The notes beneath the pieces were generated by a model, which worked only from the letters and a program-made list of their open reading frames with translations, was not told where the DNA came from and made no database searches. A DNA stretch of 35,085 bases from Paraglaciecola sp. (GTDB taxonomy: Bacteria; Pseudomonadota; Gammaproteobacteria; Enterobacterales; Alteromonadaceae). The stretch is from assembly GCF_030730205.1 (NCBI RefSeq), contig NZ_JANQVQ010000260.1, positions 1 to 35,085 on the forward strand, read 5' to 3'. The position numbers and the translations under genes were made by a program. Shown one piece after another: positions 24,934-32,731 of this stretch; positions within the stretch are counted from its first letter, which is position 1, and each line of letters opens with the position of its first letter.

Positions 24934-27900
24934 GATTACCCTCCTGAGTAGGCGAATTGGTTGTTGAGGAGTGAGACCCTCGCTTGGCCAACACATAATA
25001 AAACAATGGGGTTAACACAAGTCCAAACAATGTAACGCCAATCATGCCTGAAAACACCGCAACGCCCATGGCTTGACGCATCTCAGCTCCTGCCCCACTT
25101 GAGAAAACCATGGGGACAACCCCCATAATAAAGGCAATAGAAGTCATTAAAATTGGGCGTAAACGTAAACGCCCTGCTTCTAAAATAGCTTGCTTGGCGT
25201 GCATACCGTGATCCTGCAGTTCTTTGGCAAACTCCACGATTAATATGGCATTTTTGGTAGCGAGCCCCACCAGTACAATAAGCCCTATTTGCGTAAAAAT
25301 ATTATTGTCGCCACCGTAAATCAGTACGCCACTGAGGGCCGACAACAAGGTCATAGGAATGATCAAAATGATTGCCAGCGGGAGGCTCAAGCTTTCGTAT
25401 TGGGCGGCGAGCACCATAAATACTAATAAGATAACCAAGGGATAAATAAACATGCCCGCATTACCCGCTAAAATCTGCTGATAGGTTAACTCTGTCCACT
25501 CGTAAGTCATGCCATTGGGTAGGGTTTCAGCCAATATTTGTTCAATCGCAGCCTGGGCTTCGCCACTACTAAAACCCGGAGCGGGACCACCATTGAGCTC
25601 TGCGGTGGTAAACCCGTTATAATGCATCACTCGATCGGGCCCTGCGCTATCAGTCACGTTGATAAAAGAGCCAAGTGGGATCATTTTCCCCTCAAGGCTA
25701 CGCACTTTCAACTGGCTGATTTGCTCTGCGCTTTGCCTAAATTGCTCATCGGCTTGCATGTTCACCTGATAGGTACGACCAAACTGATTAAAATCGTTTA
25801 CATACACGGAGCCCATATAGGCTTGTAATGTCTGAAAAACCTCGTCTAGCGATACTGACTGTTGTTTGGCTTTGGTCCGATCAATATCCAGATCCAACTG
25901 CGGAACGTTGACTTGATAGCTTGAAAAAACACCGGCTAATGCAGGGTTTGCCCACGCTTTTTGCATGACTTGCATGGTGACCTGGTAAAGCTCTTCATAA
26001 CCGTAGTTTGCCCGATCTTGAATTTGCAATCTAAAGCCACCTATGGTGCCCAATCCTTGTACCGGCGGTGGTGGAAAAATAGCAATGAAAGCGCCTTCGA
26101 TAGCAGCAAATTTTTGATTCAAGGACGCCGCAATCGCAGTGGCTGATAGCGACGGATCTTGTCTAGCGCTAAAGTCATCTAAGGGGGTAAATACTATGCC
26201 GCTGTTGGGGCTATTGGTAAATCCATTGATACTCAAACCAGGAAAAGCGACCGAGTGCGCGACACCGGGCTGAGCTAAGGCGATATCAGACATTTGCTTG
26301 ATAACCGCTTCAGTACGTTCTAATGAAGAAGCATCAGGCAATTGGGCAAAAGCAACAAGGTATTGCTTGTCCTGACCAGGCACATAACCGGTGGGTGTTG
26401 TTGCAAATTGCAGCCCTGTTAGGGCCAATAATGCCACATAGACTAAGCCAACAATTGCACCAAACCGAATAATTTTACGCACTAACCAGCCGTAACCATC
26501 AGATAAGCGAGTAAAGAAGCGATTAAAGGGAGCGAACACCCAACGACCAAACAGGGTATCCATAATGCGGGTCAATCGATCTTTCTTCTCGTCATGGCCT
26601 TTCAATAACAACGCTGACAAAGCAGGACTCAGCGTAAGAGAGTTTAAGGCTGAGATAAACGTAGAGATAGTGATTGTTAAAGCGAATTGTTTATAGAATT
26701 GACCGGTTAAACCCGACATAAAAGCCGTAGGTATAAACACAGCAGCCAGCACCAATGTAGTTGCTACGATTGGACCGGTAACTTCTTTCATGGCTTTTTG
26801 TGTTGCCGCAACAGGGCTCAAACCATCAGCAATGTTACGTTCAACATTTTCAACCACCACGATGGCATCATCCACAACAATGCCAATGGCCAAAACCAAA
26901 CCAAAAAGTGATAGTGCGTTCAAGGAAAAACCGAGTAAATGCATAAACGCAAAAGTGCCTACCAATGAAACAGGTACCGCCACTAATGGAATTATCGAAG
27001 CGCGCCAGGTTTGTAAAAACAGCACAACAACCAATACCACCAGCAAAATAGCTTCAAATAAGGTTTTAATCACCGCATCAATAGAGCCGCGTACAAATAC
27101 GGTAGGGTCGTAAACGATGTCATACGCTAAGCCATCAGGAAAAGAGGTGGCAAGTTCAGCCATTTTAGCTCTGACATCGTCAGATATTTGAATGGCGTTT
27201 GAGCCAGACGCTTGAAAAACCGGTAAAGCCACGGCGTATTTGTTATCTAACATGGAACGTAAGGCGTATGTTGATGCGCCTAATTCAACACGAGCAACAT
27301 CTTTTAAACGAGTGACTTCGCCGCGCTCTCCCACTTTAATGATGATATTTTCAAATTCTTCTACACGACTAAGTCGCCCTTTCACATTAATGAGCAATTG
27401 AAAATCCGCTTCGCCACTGGGTTGGGCACCTAAACTCCCAGCCGCGGCTTGTTGATTTTGCTCTCGAATTGCGGCAGTAATTTGGCTTGGCGATAGGCCC
27501 AATGCTGATACTTTATTGGGATCGAGCCACACACGCATACTGTATTCGCCGGCACCAAATAAACGTACCGCACCTACCCCTTCGATTCGAGCCAATTCGT
27601 CTTTGACATTCAGGGCAGCATAATTAGACAGATATAGCCTGTCGTAGCGCTCATCGGGAGAGGTTAAATGCACCACCATAGTTAAATCCGGTGATGACTT
27701 TTCTGTGACGACGCCTAAGCGCTGAACTTCTTGTGGTAAACGAGGTTTAGCGCGATCGACCCGACTTTGCACCTGAGATTGTGCGCGGTTGACATCGGTG
27801 CCGATGGCAAAGGTAACCGTTAAGGTCATACGCCCATCTGAGGTCGCTTGAGACGACATATACAGCATGTCTTCTACACCATTGATTTCTTGCTCTAAGG

Positions 27901-28093
27901 GCGAAGCAACTGTTTCAGCAATAACCTTAGGGTTAGCGCCGGGATAATTGGCGGTTACCACCACCGTAGGCGGCACGACTTCTGGATATTCAGTAATCGG
28001 TAATTGCCATACAGCAATAGCACCTGCAATAAAAAACAGCAAGGAGAGGACAGCCGCAAAGATTGGCCGCCTTATAAAAAATTGAGATAACAT
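24926..28093 (-). CDS. RND multidrug efflux pump, HAE1 family, MexF-like
   Basis: The 1055-residue inner-membrane proton/drug antiporter of an RND system. The N-terminus (FFIRRPIFAAVLSLLF, then LPITEYPEVVPPTVVV) and much of the sequence resemble MexF more than AcrB. The proton-relay aspartates are at 408-409 in GIVVDDAIVVVENVERN. The second transmembrane half keeps the lysine-containing GLATKNAILIVEFAKEL. The two large periplasmic porter loops have normal length. It starts 11 bases after the adaptor gene stop, with AGGAAA before the ATG, and overlaps the channel gene by eight bases. Substrates are not readable; MexEF-OprN exports chloramphenicol, quinolones and quorum-signal precursors. Confidence 0.95.
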   Translation of the reverse strand: MLSQFFIRRPIFAAVLSLLFFIAGAIAVWQLPITEYPEVVPPTVVVTANYPGANPKVIAETVASPLEQEINGVEDMLYMSSQATSDGRMTLTVTFAIGTDVNRAQSQVQSRVDRAKPRLPQEVQRLGVVTEKSSPDLTMVVHLTSPDERYDRLYLSNYAALNVKDELARIEGVGAVRLFGAGEYSMRVWLDPNKVSALGLSPSQITAAIREQNQQAAAGSLGAQPSGEADFQLLINVKGRLSRVEEFENIIIKVGERGEVTRLKDVARVELGASTYALRSMLDNKYAVALPVFQASGSNAIQISDDVRAKMAELATSFPDGLAYDIVYDPTVFVRGSIDAVIKTLFEAILLVVLVVVLFLQTWRASIIPLVAVPVSLVGTFAFMHLLGFSLNALSLFGLVLAIGIVVDDAIVVVENVERNIADGLSPVAATQKAMKEVTGPIVATTLVLAAVFIPTAFMSGLTGQFYKQFALTITISTFISALNSLTLSPALSALLLKGHDEKKDRLTRIMDTLFGRWVFAPFNRFFTRLSDGYGWLVRKIIRFGAIVGLVYVALLALTGLQFATTPTGYVPGQDKQYLVAFAQLPDASSLERTEAVIKQMSDIALAQPGVAHSVAFPGLSINGFTNSPNSGIVFTPLDDFSARQDPSLSATAIAASLNQKFAAIEGAFIAIFPPPPVQGLGTIGGFRLQIQDRANYGYEELYQVTMQVMQKAWANPALAGVFSSYQVNVPQLDLDIDRTKAKQQSVSLDEVFQTLQAYMGSVYVNDFNQFGRTYQVNMQADEQFRQSAEQISQLKVRSLEGKMIPLGSFINVTDSAGPDRVMHYNGFTTAELNGGPAPGFSSGEAQAAIEQILAETLPNGMTYEWTELTYQQILAGNAGMFIYPLVILLVFMVLAAQYESLSLPLAIILIIPMTLLSALSGVLIYGGDNNIFTQIGLIVLVGLATKNAILIVEFAKELQDHGMHAKQAILEAGRLRLRPILMTSIAFIMGVVPMVFSSGAGAEMRQAMGVAVFSGMIGVTLFGLVLTPLFYYVLAKRGSHSSTTNSPTQEGNHV

Positions 28094-28104
28094 GGGTTTT
28101 CCTA

Positions 28105-29346
28105 TTAGCTTCGTGTCACTGAATCATCTGCGTTAGCCGCAAGCTCGGTTTGAGTTTGGTCTAGCAGCAGTTGTGCATTACGAATGTCGTTTAAGATTTC
28201 GGGGTTGCTCATCTCAACCAGTTTGGGTTCAATTTGCATATTAGGACGAACTCGTTGCAGGCCATTGACTACAATTTTATCATCTGCAGACAGCCCACCC
28301 GTTACGATACGCAATCCATTAAGCTTGTCGCCAAGGGTAACGGGACGGTATTCCAAGGTATTTTCATTCAGCACAAGTACAAACTTGTTGTTTAAATCAG
28401 TTCCTATGGCTTTTTCATCAATCAAAATACCGTGGTAAGACTTACTACCAACCAGTTTTAAATGAGCAAACAAACCCGGAATTAATTGGTGGTCTGTATT
28501 AGGAAAGCTCGCTCTGACTCGAATAGTGCCCGTTTGTTGATTCACTCGGTTATCGACAAAATCTACTTGGCCAATGTGGCTATAATCTGTTTCGTTAGCG
28601 AGTGCCATATAAACGGGATTCGCTTTTTCGTCCCGCGCATCAGCACGCTGTCCGCTATTGGTCAGTTGGGCGTATTTCAAATACGTTTGTTCATCAATGT
28701 CAAAATAAGCGTGCATGTGCTCAGTAGACACAATATGCGTTAACTGACTCACTCCTGCAGTGACAAAATTGCCCGCTGTGATATTTGCATAAGAGACCCG
28801 ACCACTGATTGGTGCGGTGATTTTGCTGTAAGACAAGTCTAGTTCGGCGCGAGTTAACGCCGCTTGTACCGAGGCTACTGTAGCTTGTGCCTGTTGTTGT
28901 GCCGCGCGGCGACTGTCTAATAGCTCCGCCGACATGGCTTTTTGAGCTGACAACTGCTGGCCACGAATAAAATTAGACTTGGCCAATTCTGCGGCGGTTG
29001 TCGCACTGCTTAATTCCGCTTTTAAACGTGCAACCTCGGCTTTAAAAGCGCGATCATCAATAATAAACAGCAATTGCCCTGCTTTAACTAAGGCCCCTTC
29101 GTTAAATACCACAGAATCAATATAGCCCGAGACCCTTGGGATCAGTTCCACGGTCTGTGGAGCCTGCAAGCGCCCAGTAAATTCATCCCACTCAGTAATC
29201 CGTTCATTTATCACCTTAGCAACAGTAACCTGAGGAAGACCTTGCCCTTGACTTTGTGCCTGACGTTGGTCTTCGTCACACGCCATTAAGACTACTGACG
29301 CAACAGCCCCTAAAGCGAGTGCCTTGAATATTTGTGTAATCCTCAT
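28105..29346 (-). CDS. RND efflux periplasmic adaptor lipoprotein (MexE-like)
   Basis: Membrane-fusion protein linking the RND pump to the outer-membrane channel, 413 residues. The lipoprotein signal ends in the lipobox LMAC (Cys 23). Domains follow the family order: beta-barrel/lipoyl half (LIPRVSGYIDSVVFNEGALVKAGQ), an alpha-helical hairpin (about residues 100-165), the second lipoyl half (KITAPISGRVSYANI), then barrel and membrane-proximal parts. The start is the ATG with GGAG nine bases upstream; an in-frame GTG lies eight codons earlier. It is the first gene of the pump operon, transcribed from a predicted promoter carrying an operator for the divergent TetR regulator. Confidence 0.94.
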   Translation of the reverse strand: MRITQIFKALALGAVASVVLMACDEDQRQAQSQGQGLPQVTVAKVINERITEWDEFTGRLQAPQTVELIPRVSGYIDSVVFNEGALVKAGQLLFIIDDRAFKAEVARLKAELSSATTAAELAKSNFIRGQQLSAQKAMSAELLDSRRAAQQQAQATVASVQAALTRAELDLSYSKITAPISGRVSYANITAGNFVTAGVSQLTHIVSTEHMHAYFDIDEQTYLKYAQLTNSGQRADARDEKANPVYMALANETDYSHIGQVDFVDNRVNQQTGTIRVRASFPNTDHQLIPGLFAHLKLVGSKSYHGILIDEKAIGTDLNNKFVLVLNENTLEYRPVTLGDKLNGLRIVTGGLSADDKIVVNGLQRVRPNMQIEPKLVEMSNPEILNDIRNAQLLLDQTQTELAANADDSVTRS

Positions 29347-29406
29347 TGTCTTTTTCTCCGCTATCCGCACTTTTATATTTGATTAAAACTTTAGTAGCAC
29401 AACTTA

Positions 29407-29422
29407 TGTACCATGCGGTACA
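29407..29422. promoter_or_regulatory. TetR operator copy 1 (perfect) at pump promoter start
   Basis: TGTACC and GGTACA are perfect 6-bp arms around ATGC. The site begins immediately downstream of the predicted -10 box of the pump operon, covering the transcription start, the classic position for repression. Confidence 0.7.
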
Positions 29423-29449
29423 ATATATATCGAAACGCAAAACAGTCAA
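29422..29449 (-). promoter_or_regulatory. Predicted promoter of the efflux operon
   Basis: On the minus strand TTGACT (29444-29449) and TATATT (29422-29427) are separated by 16 bases, about 76 bases before the adaptor ATG. It is flanked on both sides by operator-like repeats. Confidence 0.65.
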
Positions 29450-29457
29450 CTTAATTT

Positions 29458-29473
29458 TGTACTGACTGGTAAA
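29458..29473. promoter_or_regulatory. TetR operator-like copy 2
   Basis: TGTACTGACTGGTAAA aligns with the perfect copy at TGTAC and GGTA with identical spacing. It lies just upstream of the pump operon -35 box. The arms are imperfect. Confidence 0.45.
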
Positions 29474-29564
29474 TAAATCTATTCCTATGGTAGATGTGAA
29501 ATAAAGCGGTCAGAAGCGAGTAGAAATCGAATTGAACTTATGACCTATTTGATAGACCAATTAT

Positions 29565-29582
29565 TGTACTAATCAGTATAAT
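29565..29582. promoter_or_regulatory. TetR operator-like copy 3 over the tetR -10 box
   Basis: TGTACTAATCAGTATA (29565-29580) has near-perfect 6-bp arms and overlaps TATAAT (29577-29582), a likely -10 box for the rightward tetR gene 70 bases downstream. This suggests autoregulation. No good -35 was seen. Confidence 0.5.
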
Positions 29583-29651
29583 AGTCTTACTAGACAAGTA
29601 CTGAAGCTATATTTACAATGCGTTAACAAAAACAAGTGAGGTAAGCGGAGC

Positions 29652-30284
29652 ATGGCAAGTTCGTGTGCGAATTCGGTAGGAAGACCCAAGGCCTTCGACA
29701 GTGAGGTAGCCTTAGAAAAGGCACTAAATGTGTTTTGGCGCAAAGGCTATGACGGTACTTCTTTATCTGATTTAACGGAAGCGATGGGGATTAACAAACC
29801 TAGCTTGTATGCGACTTATGGTAATAAGGAACAACTTTTTTTAAAAGCGATAGAGTTTTACGAAAATCGTCCCTGCTCGTTTTTCTTACCTGCCTTAGAA
29901 AAACCCACCGCTTACGAAGTGGCCGAATATATGTTACTCAGCGCGGCTGACAGTTTAGCCGATGACAGCCACCCACAAGGGTGTGTTATTGTGCAAGGAG
30001 CCTTGTCTTGTAGTGAGGCAGCTGAGTCAATCAAAGAAGCCTTGATTGCAAAACGCCTAGACAGTGAAGCCAAAATTACCGCACGGTTTGTAAAAGCACA
30101 GAGAGCCGGTGATCTGCCTTATGATGCAGACCCAGCAGCGCTTTCCCGCTATTTAGGCACCGTGATGCAAGGTATGACTATTCAAGCAACTAACGGCTCT
30201 TGTGCGCAACGATTACGTGAGGTTGCCGAGCTAGCCTTGTTAGCGTTTCCCAAGCAAGCTACCGCAGTAAGTAAAGCCAGTTAA
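29652..30284 (+). CDS. TetR-family repressor of the efflux operon
   Basis: A 210-residue TetR/AcrR-type regulator. The N-terminal DNA-binding domain starts GRPKAFDSEVALEKALNVFW and has the helix-turn-helix TSLSDLTEAMGINKPSLYATYGNKEQLF (about residues 36-63). The C-terminal ligand domain is typical of the GRPxxFD subgroup. Cysteines occur in the ligand half (HPQGCVIVQGALSCSE), which could be effector or redox sensing, but this is speculation. It is divergent from the RND operon, and three operator-like repeats lie between them, so it very probably represses the pump and itself. GGAG lies right against the ATG, with GAGG a little further up. Confidence 0.93.
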   Translation: MASSCANSVGRPKAFDSEVALEKALNVFWRKGYDGTSLSDLTEAMGINKPSLYATYGNKEQLFLKAIEFYENRPCSFFLPALEKPTAYEVAEYMLLSAADSLADDSHPQGCVIVQGALSCSEAAESIKEALIAKRLDSEAKITARFVKAQRAGDLPYDADPAALSRYLGTVMQGMTIQATNGSCAQRLREVAELALLAFPKQATAVSKAS

Positions 30285-30322
30285 CTACACATTTCCTTCA
30301 ACAATAGGGAGTGACATGCCGC

Positions 30323-30829
30323 TTACTCACTTGGTCTTCTTGCTTTTTTAGGTACCCATGCCCAGATCATTTCACATAGTAAAGGCTCGATGCCTGTTGC
30401 ATCGGTGACCACTACCTGAACATTGATTTCGCCTTTTTCAGTAGTTTGCATCAATTGAATTTGCTCATCCGTTAAGGTGGCTACCGCAGTCATATCGCCT
30501 GTGGCTCTTTTAACATAATTCAAATTCATGCTTTTAATTAGCGGCAATTTATCACCCGGTAAATTGATGCCGACAATAAAACCCGTACACGACTCAGCCA
30601 ACAAGGCCATAGCTGCAGCATGCACACTGCCTATGTGGTTTTGCGCCTTTCGATAATTTTTTTGTCGATAAGTTGCTGTTTTTCCGTCGGTGTAAATCAC
30701 TTCGATACCAGTAGTCCCTGCAAGTTTTACTTTATAGCGAAAAACTTTCGTCATCAAAAAAGCGCTTAGCCAGCGCGGGTACTGATTTACTTTATTCACA
30801 AACGCGCGCAACGGGTTTCTTATATTCAT
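30323..30829 (-). CDS. DUF4442 hot-dog-fold protein (thioesterase-like)
   Basis: A 168-residue protein resembling DUF4442, a hot-dog-fold family related to acyl-CoA thioesterases. Features seen are the motif YRKAQNHIGSVHAAAMALLAESCTGF, with the conserved Asn-His and the helix that cradles the substrate in hot-dog enzymes, followed by SMNLNYVKRATGDMTA. Substrate unknown. The start is the ATG with AGGTGG eight bases upstream. An earlier in-frame TTG lies inside the hairpin that contains this ribosome site. The gene converges on tetR with 38 bases between. Its Shine-Dalgarno is predicted to be buried in RNA structure, so translation may be controlled. Confidence 0.82.
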   Translation of the reverse strand: MNIRNPLRAFVNKVNQYPRWLSAFLMTKVFRYKVKLAGTTGIEVIYTDGKTATYRQKNYRKAQNHIGSVHAAAMALLAESCTGFIVGINLPGDKLPLIKSMNLNYVKRATGDMTAVATLTDEQIQLMQTTEKGEINVQVVVTDATGIEPLLCEMIWAWVPKKARRPSE

Positions 30830-30833
30830 TAAA

Positions 30834-30859
30834 TTGCCACCTGGTTTGACCAGTGGCAA
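30834..30859 (-). promoter_or_regulatory. Hairpin enclosing the DUF4442 ribosome-binding site
   Basis: In the minus-strand RNA, TTGCCA-CTGGT pairs with ACCAG-G-TGGCAA: 11 base pairs with one bulged G and a three-base loop. The 3' arm contains the Shine-Dalgarno AGGTGG and ends five bases before the AUG. Folding would block ribosome entry, so melting by heat, a small RNA or a protein could switch translation on. Confidence 0.65.
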
Positions 30860-31039
30860 GTTTGCCTCTTCCTGCCTTACTAAGCAATATTTGTGTTTAA
30901 ACTCATCTTGTTTTTAATACAATGGTGCCTAGCAAACTTAATCATTTAGACTTCTCCTTTCGGTTGAGCAGCAAAATGGCTACTAATGACCAAATCGTAT
31001 TCCTATTGAAATTGGCTATTCAGCAGAAAAATTCAAATA

Positions 31040-31068
31040 TTACGGTAAGAGTAATTAACTTTTATATG
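31040..31068 (+). promoter_or_regulatory. Possible promoter of the TPR-sulfotransferase gene
   Basis: TTACGG (31040-31045) and TATATG (31063-31068) are 17 bases apart, with transcription expected to start very near the ribosome site GAGG. The match is weak and the leader would be unusually short. Confidence 0.3.
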
Positions 31069-31085
31069 CTTTCACGAGGCTAATA

Positions 31086-32666
31086 TTGACATCACTAGAA
31101 TTAAATAAGCTGCACGTAAATGCGCAAAAATTGATAAACCAGGGGCAGTTTAAACAAGCTCACGAGACATGTTTAGCGATTTTAAAGTTGGCGCCGAGAC
31201 ATGCTGACTGTCACTTTTTATTAGGTATAATTGCAGCCAATTTGGGCCAAATGACTAAAGCTATTGGTTTAATCGACCTAGCCACTAAACTGAATAATAA
31301 CAACGCAGAATACTTTTGTTTTTTGGCAAAGTGCCAGTCATCCGTCAATCGCTCTCAAGAGGCCCATTCTGCGATGACGCGTGCTATACAAATATCTTCT
31401 GGTGATGCGTTAGTAAACGATACATTAGGTGTAGTGGCAAGCCGTTTAGGCGACCACAAATTGGCGATAACTTTGTTCAAAAAAGCTATTTCAATCAGAC
31501 CTGATAATGCAAGCTTTTACTATAATCTTGCGGCATCACAGAAATTTTTGGGGGATTTTCAACAAGCTGAAGCTTCATATGAAAAAGCAATCAGCTTACA
31601 AGCGGACTATTTTCAAGCCCATTCAGCGCTCGCAGAACTCATGCAAGTTACAAAGGAAAATAATCATATCGAGCGTTTGCTTGCACTCAAAAAGCGTTGC
31701 CAAAATAATGTTAATGCTCAATTGCATATATGCCATGCATTAGCAAAAGAATGGGAGTGTTTAGGGCAGTACATACCAGCACTTGAGACTCTACAGCAAT
31801 GTAATGCCGCTAAAAAACAACAACTTAAATATTCAATAGATACTGACCAACGTTTATTTTCAACCTTGAAATCGTGTTTTGAATCTTGGCCAAACTTAAC
31901 TCAATTAACAGGCAGTTCCTCAAAAAAACCGATATTTATAGTTGGAATGCCGCGCTCAGGCACCACATTAGTAGATAGAATTATCTCCAGTCATAGTGAT
32001 GTAATTTCCGCTGGAGAATTACAAAATTTCGGTGTTGAACTAAAAAAATTAACGTTAACTCGCTCTAGGCAAGTATTGGACGAAGAAACAATTTTGGCTG
32101 CTAAAAAGATAGACTTTCAGCAATTAGCACAACGCTATCTCGAGAGTACAAAGCCTTTAAGCGAACAAAGCCCGTATTTTATCGACAAAATGCCACTCAA
32201 TTTTTTATATATTGGCTTTATTAAAAAAGCATTTCCCCAAGCAAAAATCATCATTATGCGCAGAAATGCTATGGATACTTGTCTGAGCAATTTTCGTACA
32301 TTATTTGCGGTAAACTTTTCTTACTACAATTATTCGTATGATCTGATGGATACAGCCCGTTACTTTGGCCTTTTTTCTGAGCTTATGGACTACTGGAAAT
32401 CTTTGTTTAAAGAACAGTTATTGGAAGTGGTCTATGAGGACTTAGTAGAAAAACCAGAGGAGCAAATACGTAGGATCTTAGATTACTGTGAACTATCGTG
32501 GCAACCAGCCTGTCTAAATTTTCAAGACAATGAACAAGCCGTGTCTACAGCTAGCTCAGTGCAGGTAAGAAAACCAATGAATACAGATTCAATAGATAGG
32601 TGGAAACGCTATGGTAACAAACTAGATGAACTCAGAGACTATCTCGACTCTAAACATCTCCTTTAA
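31086..32666 (+). CDS. TPR-repeat sulfotransferase family protein
   Basis: A 526-residue two-domain protein. The N-terminal half (about residues 8-260) consists of tetratricopeptide repeats (for example GDHKLAITLFKKAISIRPDNA and GDFQQAEASYEKAISLQADY). The C-terminal half is a sulfotransferase. Its 5'-phosphosulfate loop is VGMPRSGTTLVDRII (from about residue 286), and the 3'-phosphate site is RRNAMDTCLSNFR (about 392-404). It should transfer sulfate from PAPS to an unknown acceptor, perhaps a protein or peptide held by the repeats. The start is TTG with GAGG seven bases upstream. The gene looks more AT-rich than its neighbours. It converges on the TonB-dependent receptor, a pairing I have the impression recurs in marine gammaproteobacteria. 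Confidence 0.88.
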   Translation: MTSLELNKLHVNAQKLINQGQFKQAHETCLAILKLAPRHADCHFLLGIIAANLGQMTKAIGLIDLATKLNNNNAEYFCFLAKCQSSVNRSQEAHSAMTRAIQISSGDALVNDTLGVVASRLGDHKLAITLFKKAISIRPDNASFYYNLAASQKFLGDFQQAEASYEKAISLQADYFQAHSALAELMQVTKENNHIERLLALKKRCQNNVNAQLHICHALAKEWECLGQYIPALETLQQCNAAKKQQLKYSIDTDQRLFSTLKSCFESWPNLTQLTGSSSKKPIFIVGMPRSGTTLVDRIISSHSDVISAGELQNFGVELKKLTLTRSRQVLDEETILAAKKIDFQQLAQRYLESTKPLSEQSPYFIDKMPLNFLYIGFIKKAFPQAKIIIMRRNAMDTCLSNFRTLFAVNFSYYNYSYDLMDTARYFGLFSELMDYWKSLFKEQLLEVVYEDLVEKPEEQIRRILDYCELSWQPACLNFQDNEQAVSTASSVQVRKPMNTDSIDRWKRYGNKLDELRDYLDSKHLL

Positions 32667-32691
32667 AACCACACTAAATCATTCTCCAAAG

Positions 32692-32716
32692 TAAAAGGGA
32701 GAGCTAAGCTCTCCCT
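32692..32716 (-). terminator. Intrinsic terminator of the TonB receptor gene
   Basis: AGGGAGAGCT and AGCTCTCCCT are perfect 10-base arms around one base; as RNA this gives about 8 pairs and a five-base loop. On the minus strand it is followed by TTTTAC. It lies 15 bases after the receptor stop codon and between the two convergent genes. Confidence 0.8.
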
Positions 32717-32731
32717 GTAAACCACGTTAAT

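Noticed and set aside
30922-31083. 53-codon frame upstream of the TPR-sulfotransferase
   Set aside because: It has no Shine-Dalgarno at either in-frame ATG, the product looks non-descript, and its end simply falls on the next gene's ribosome site.
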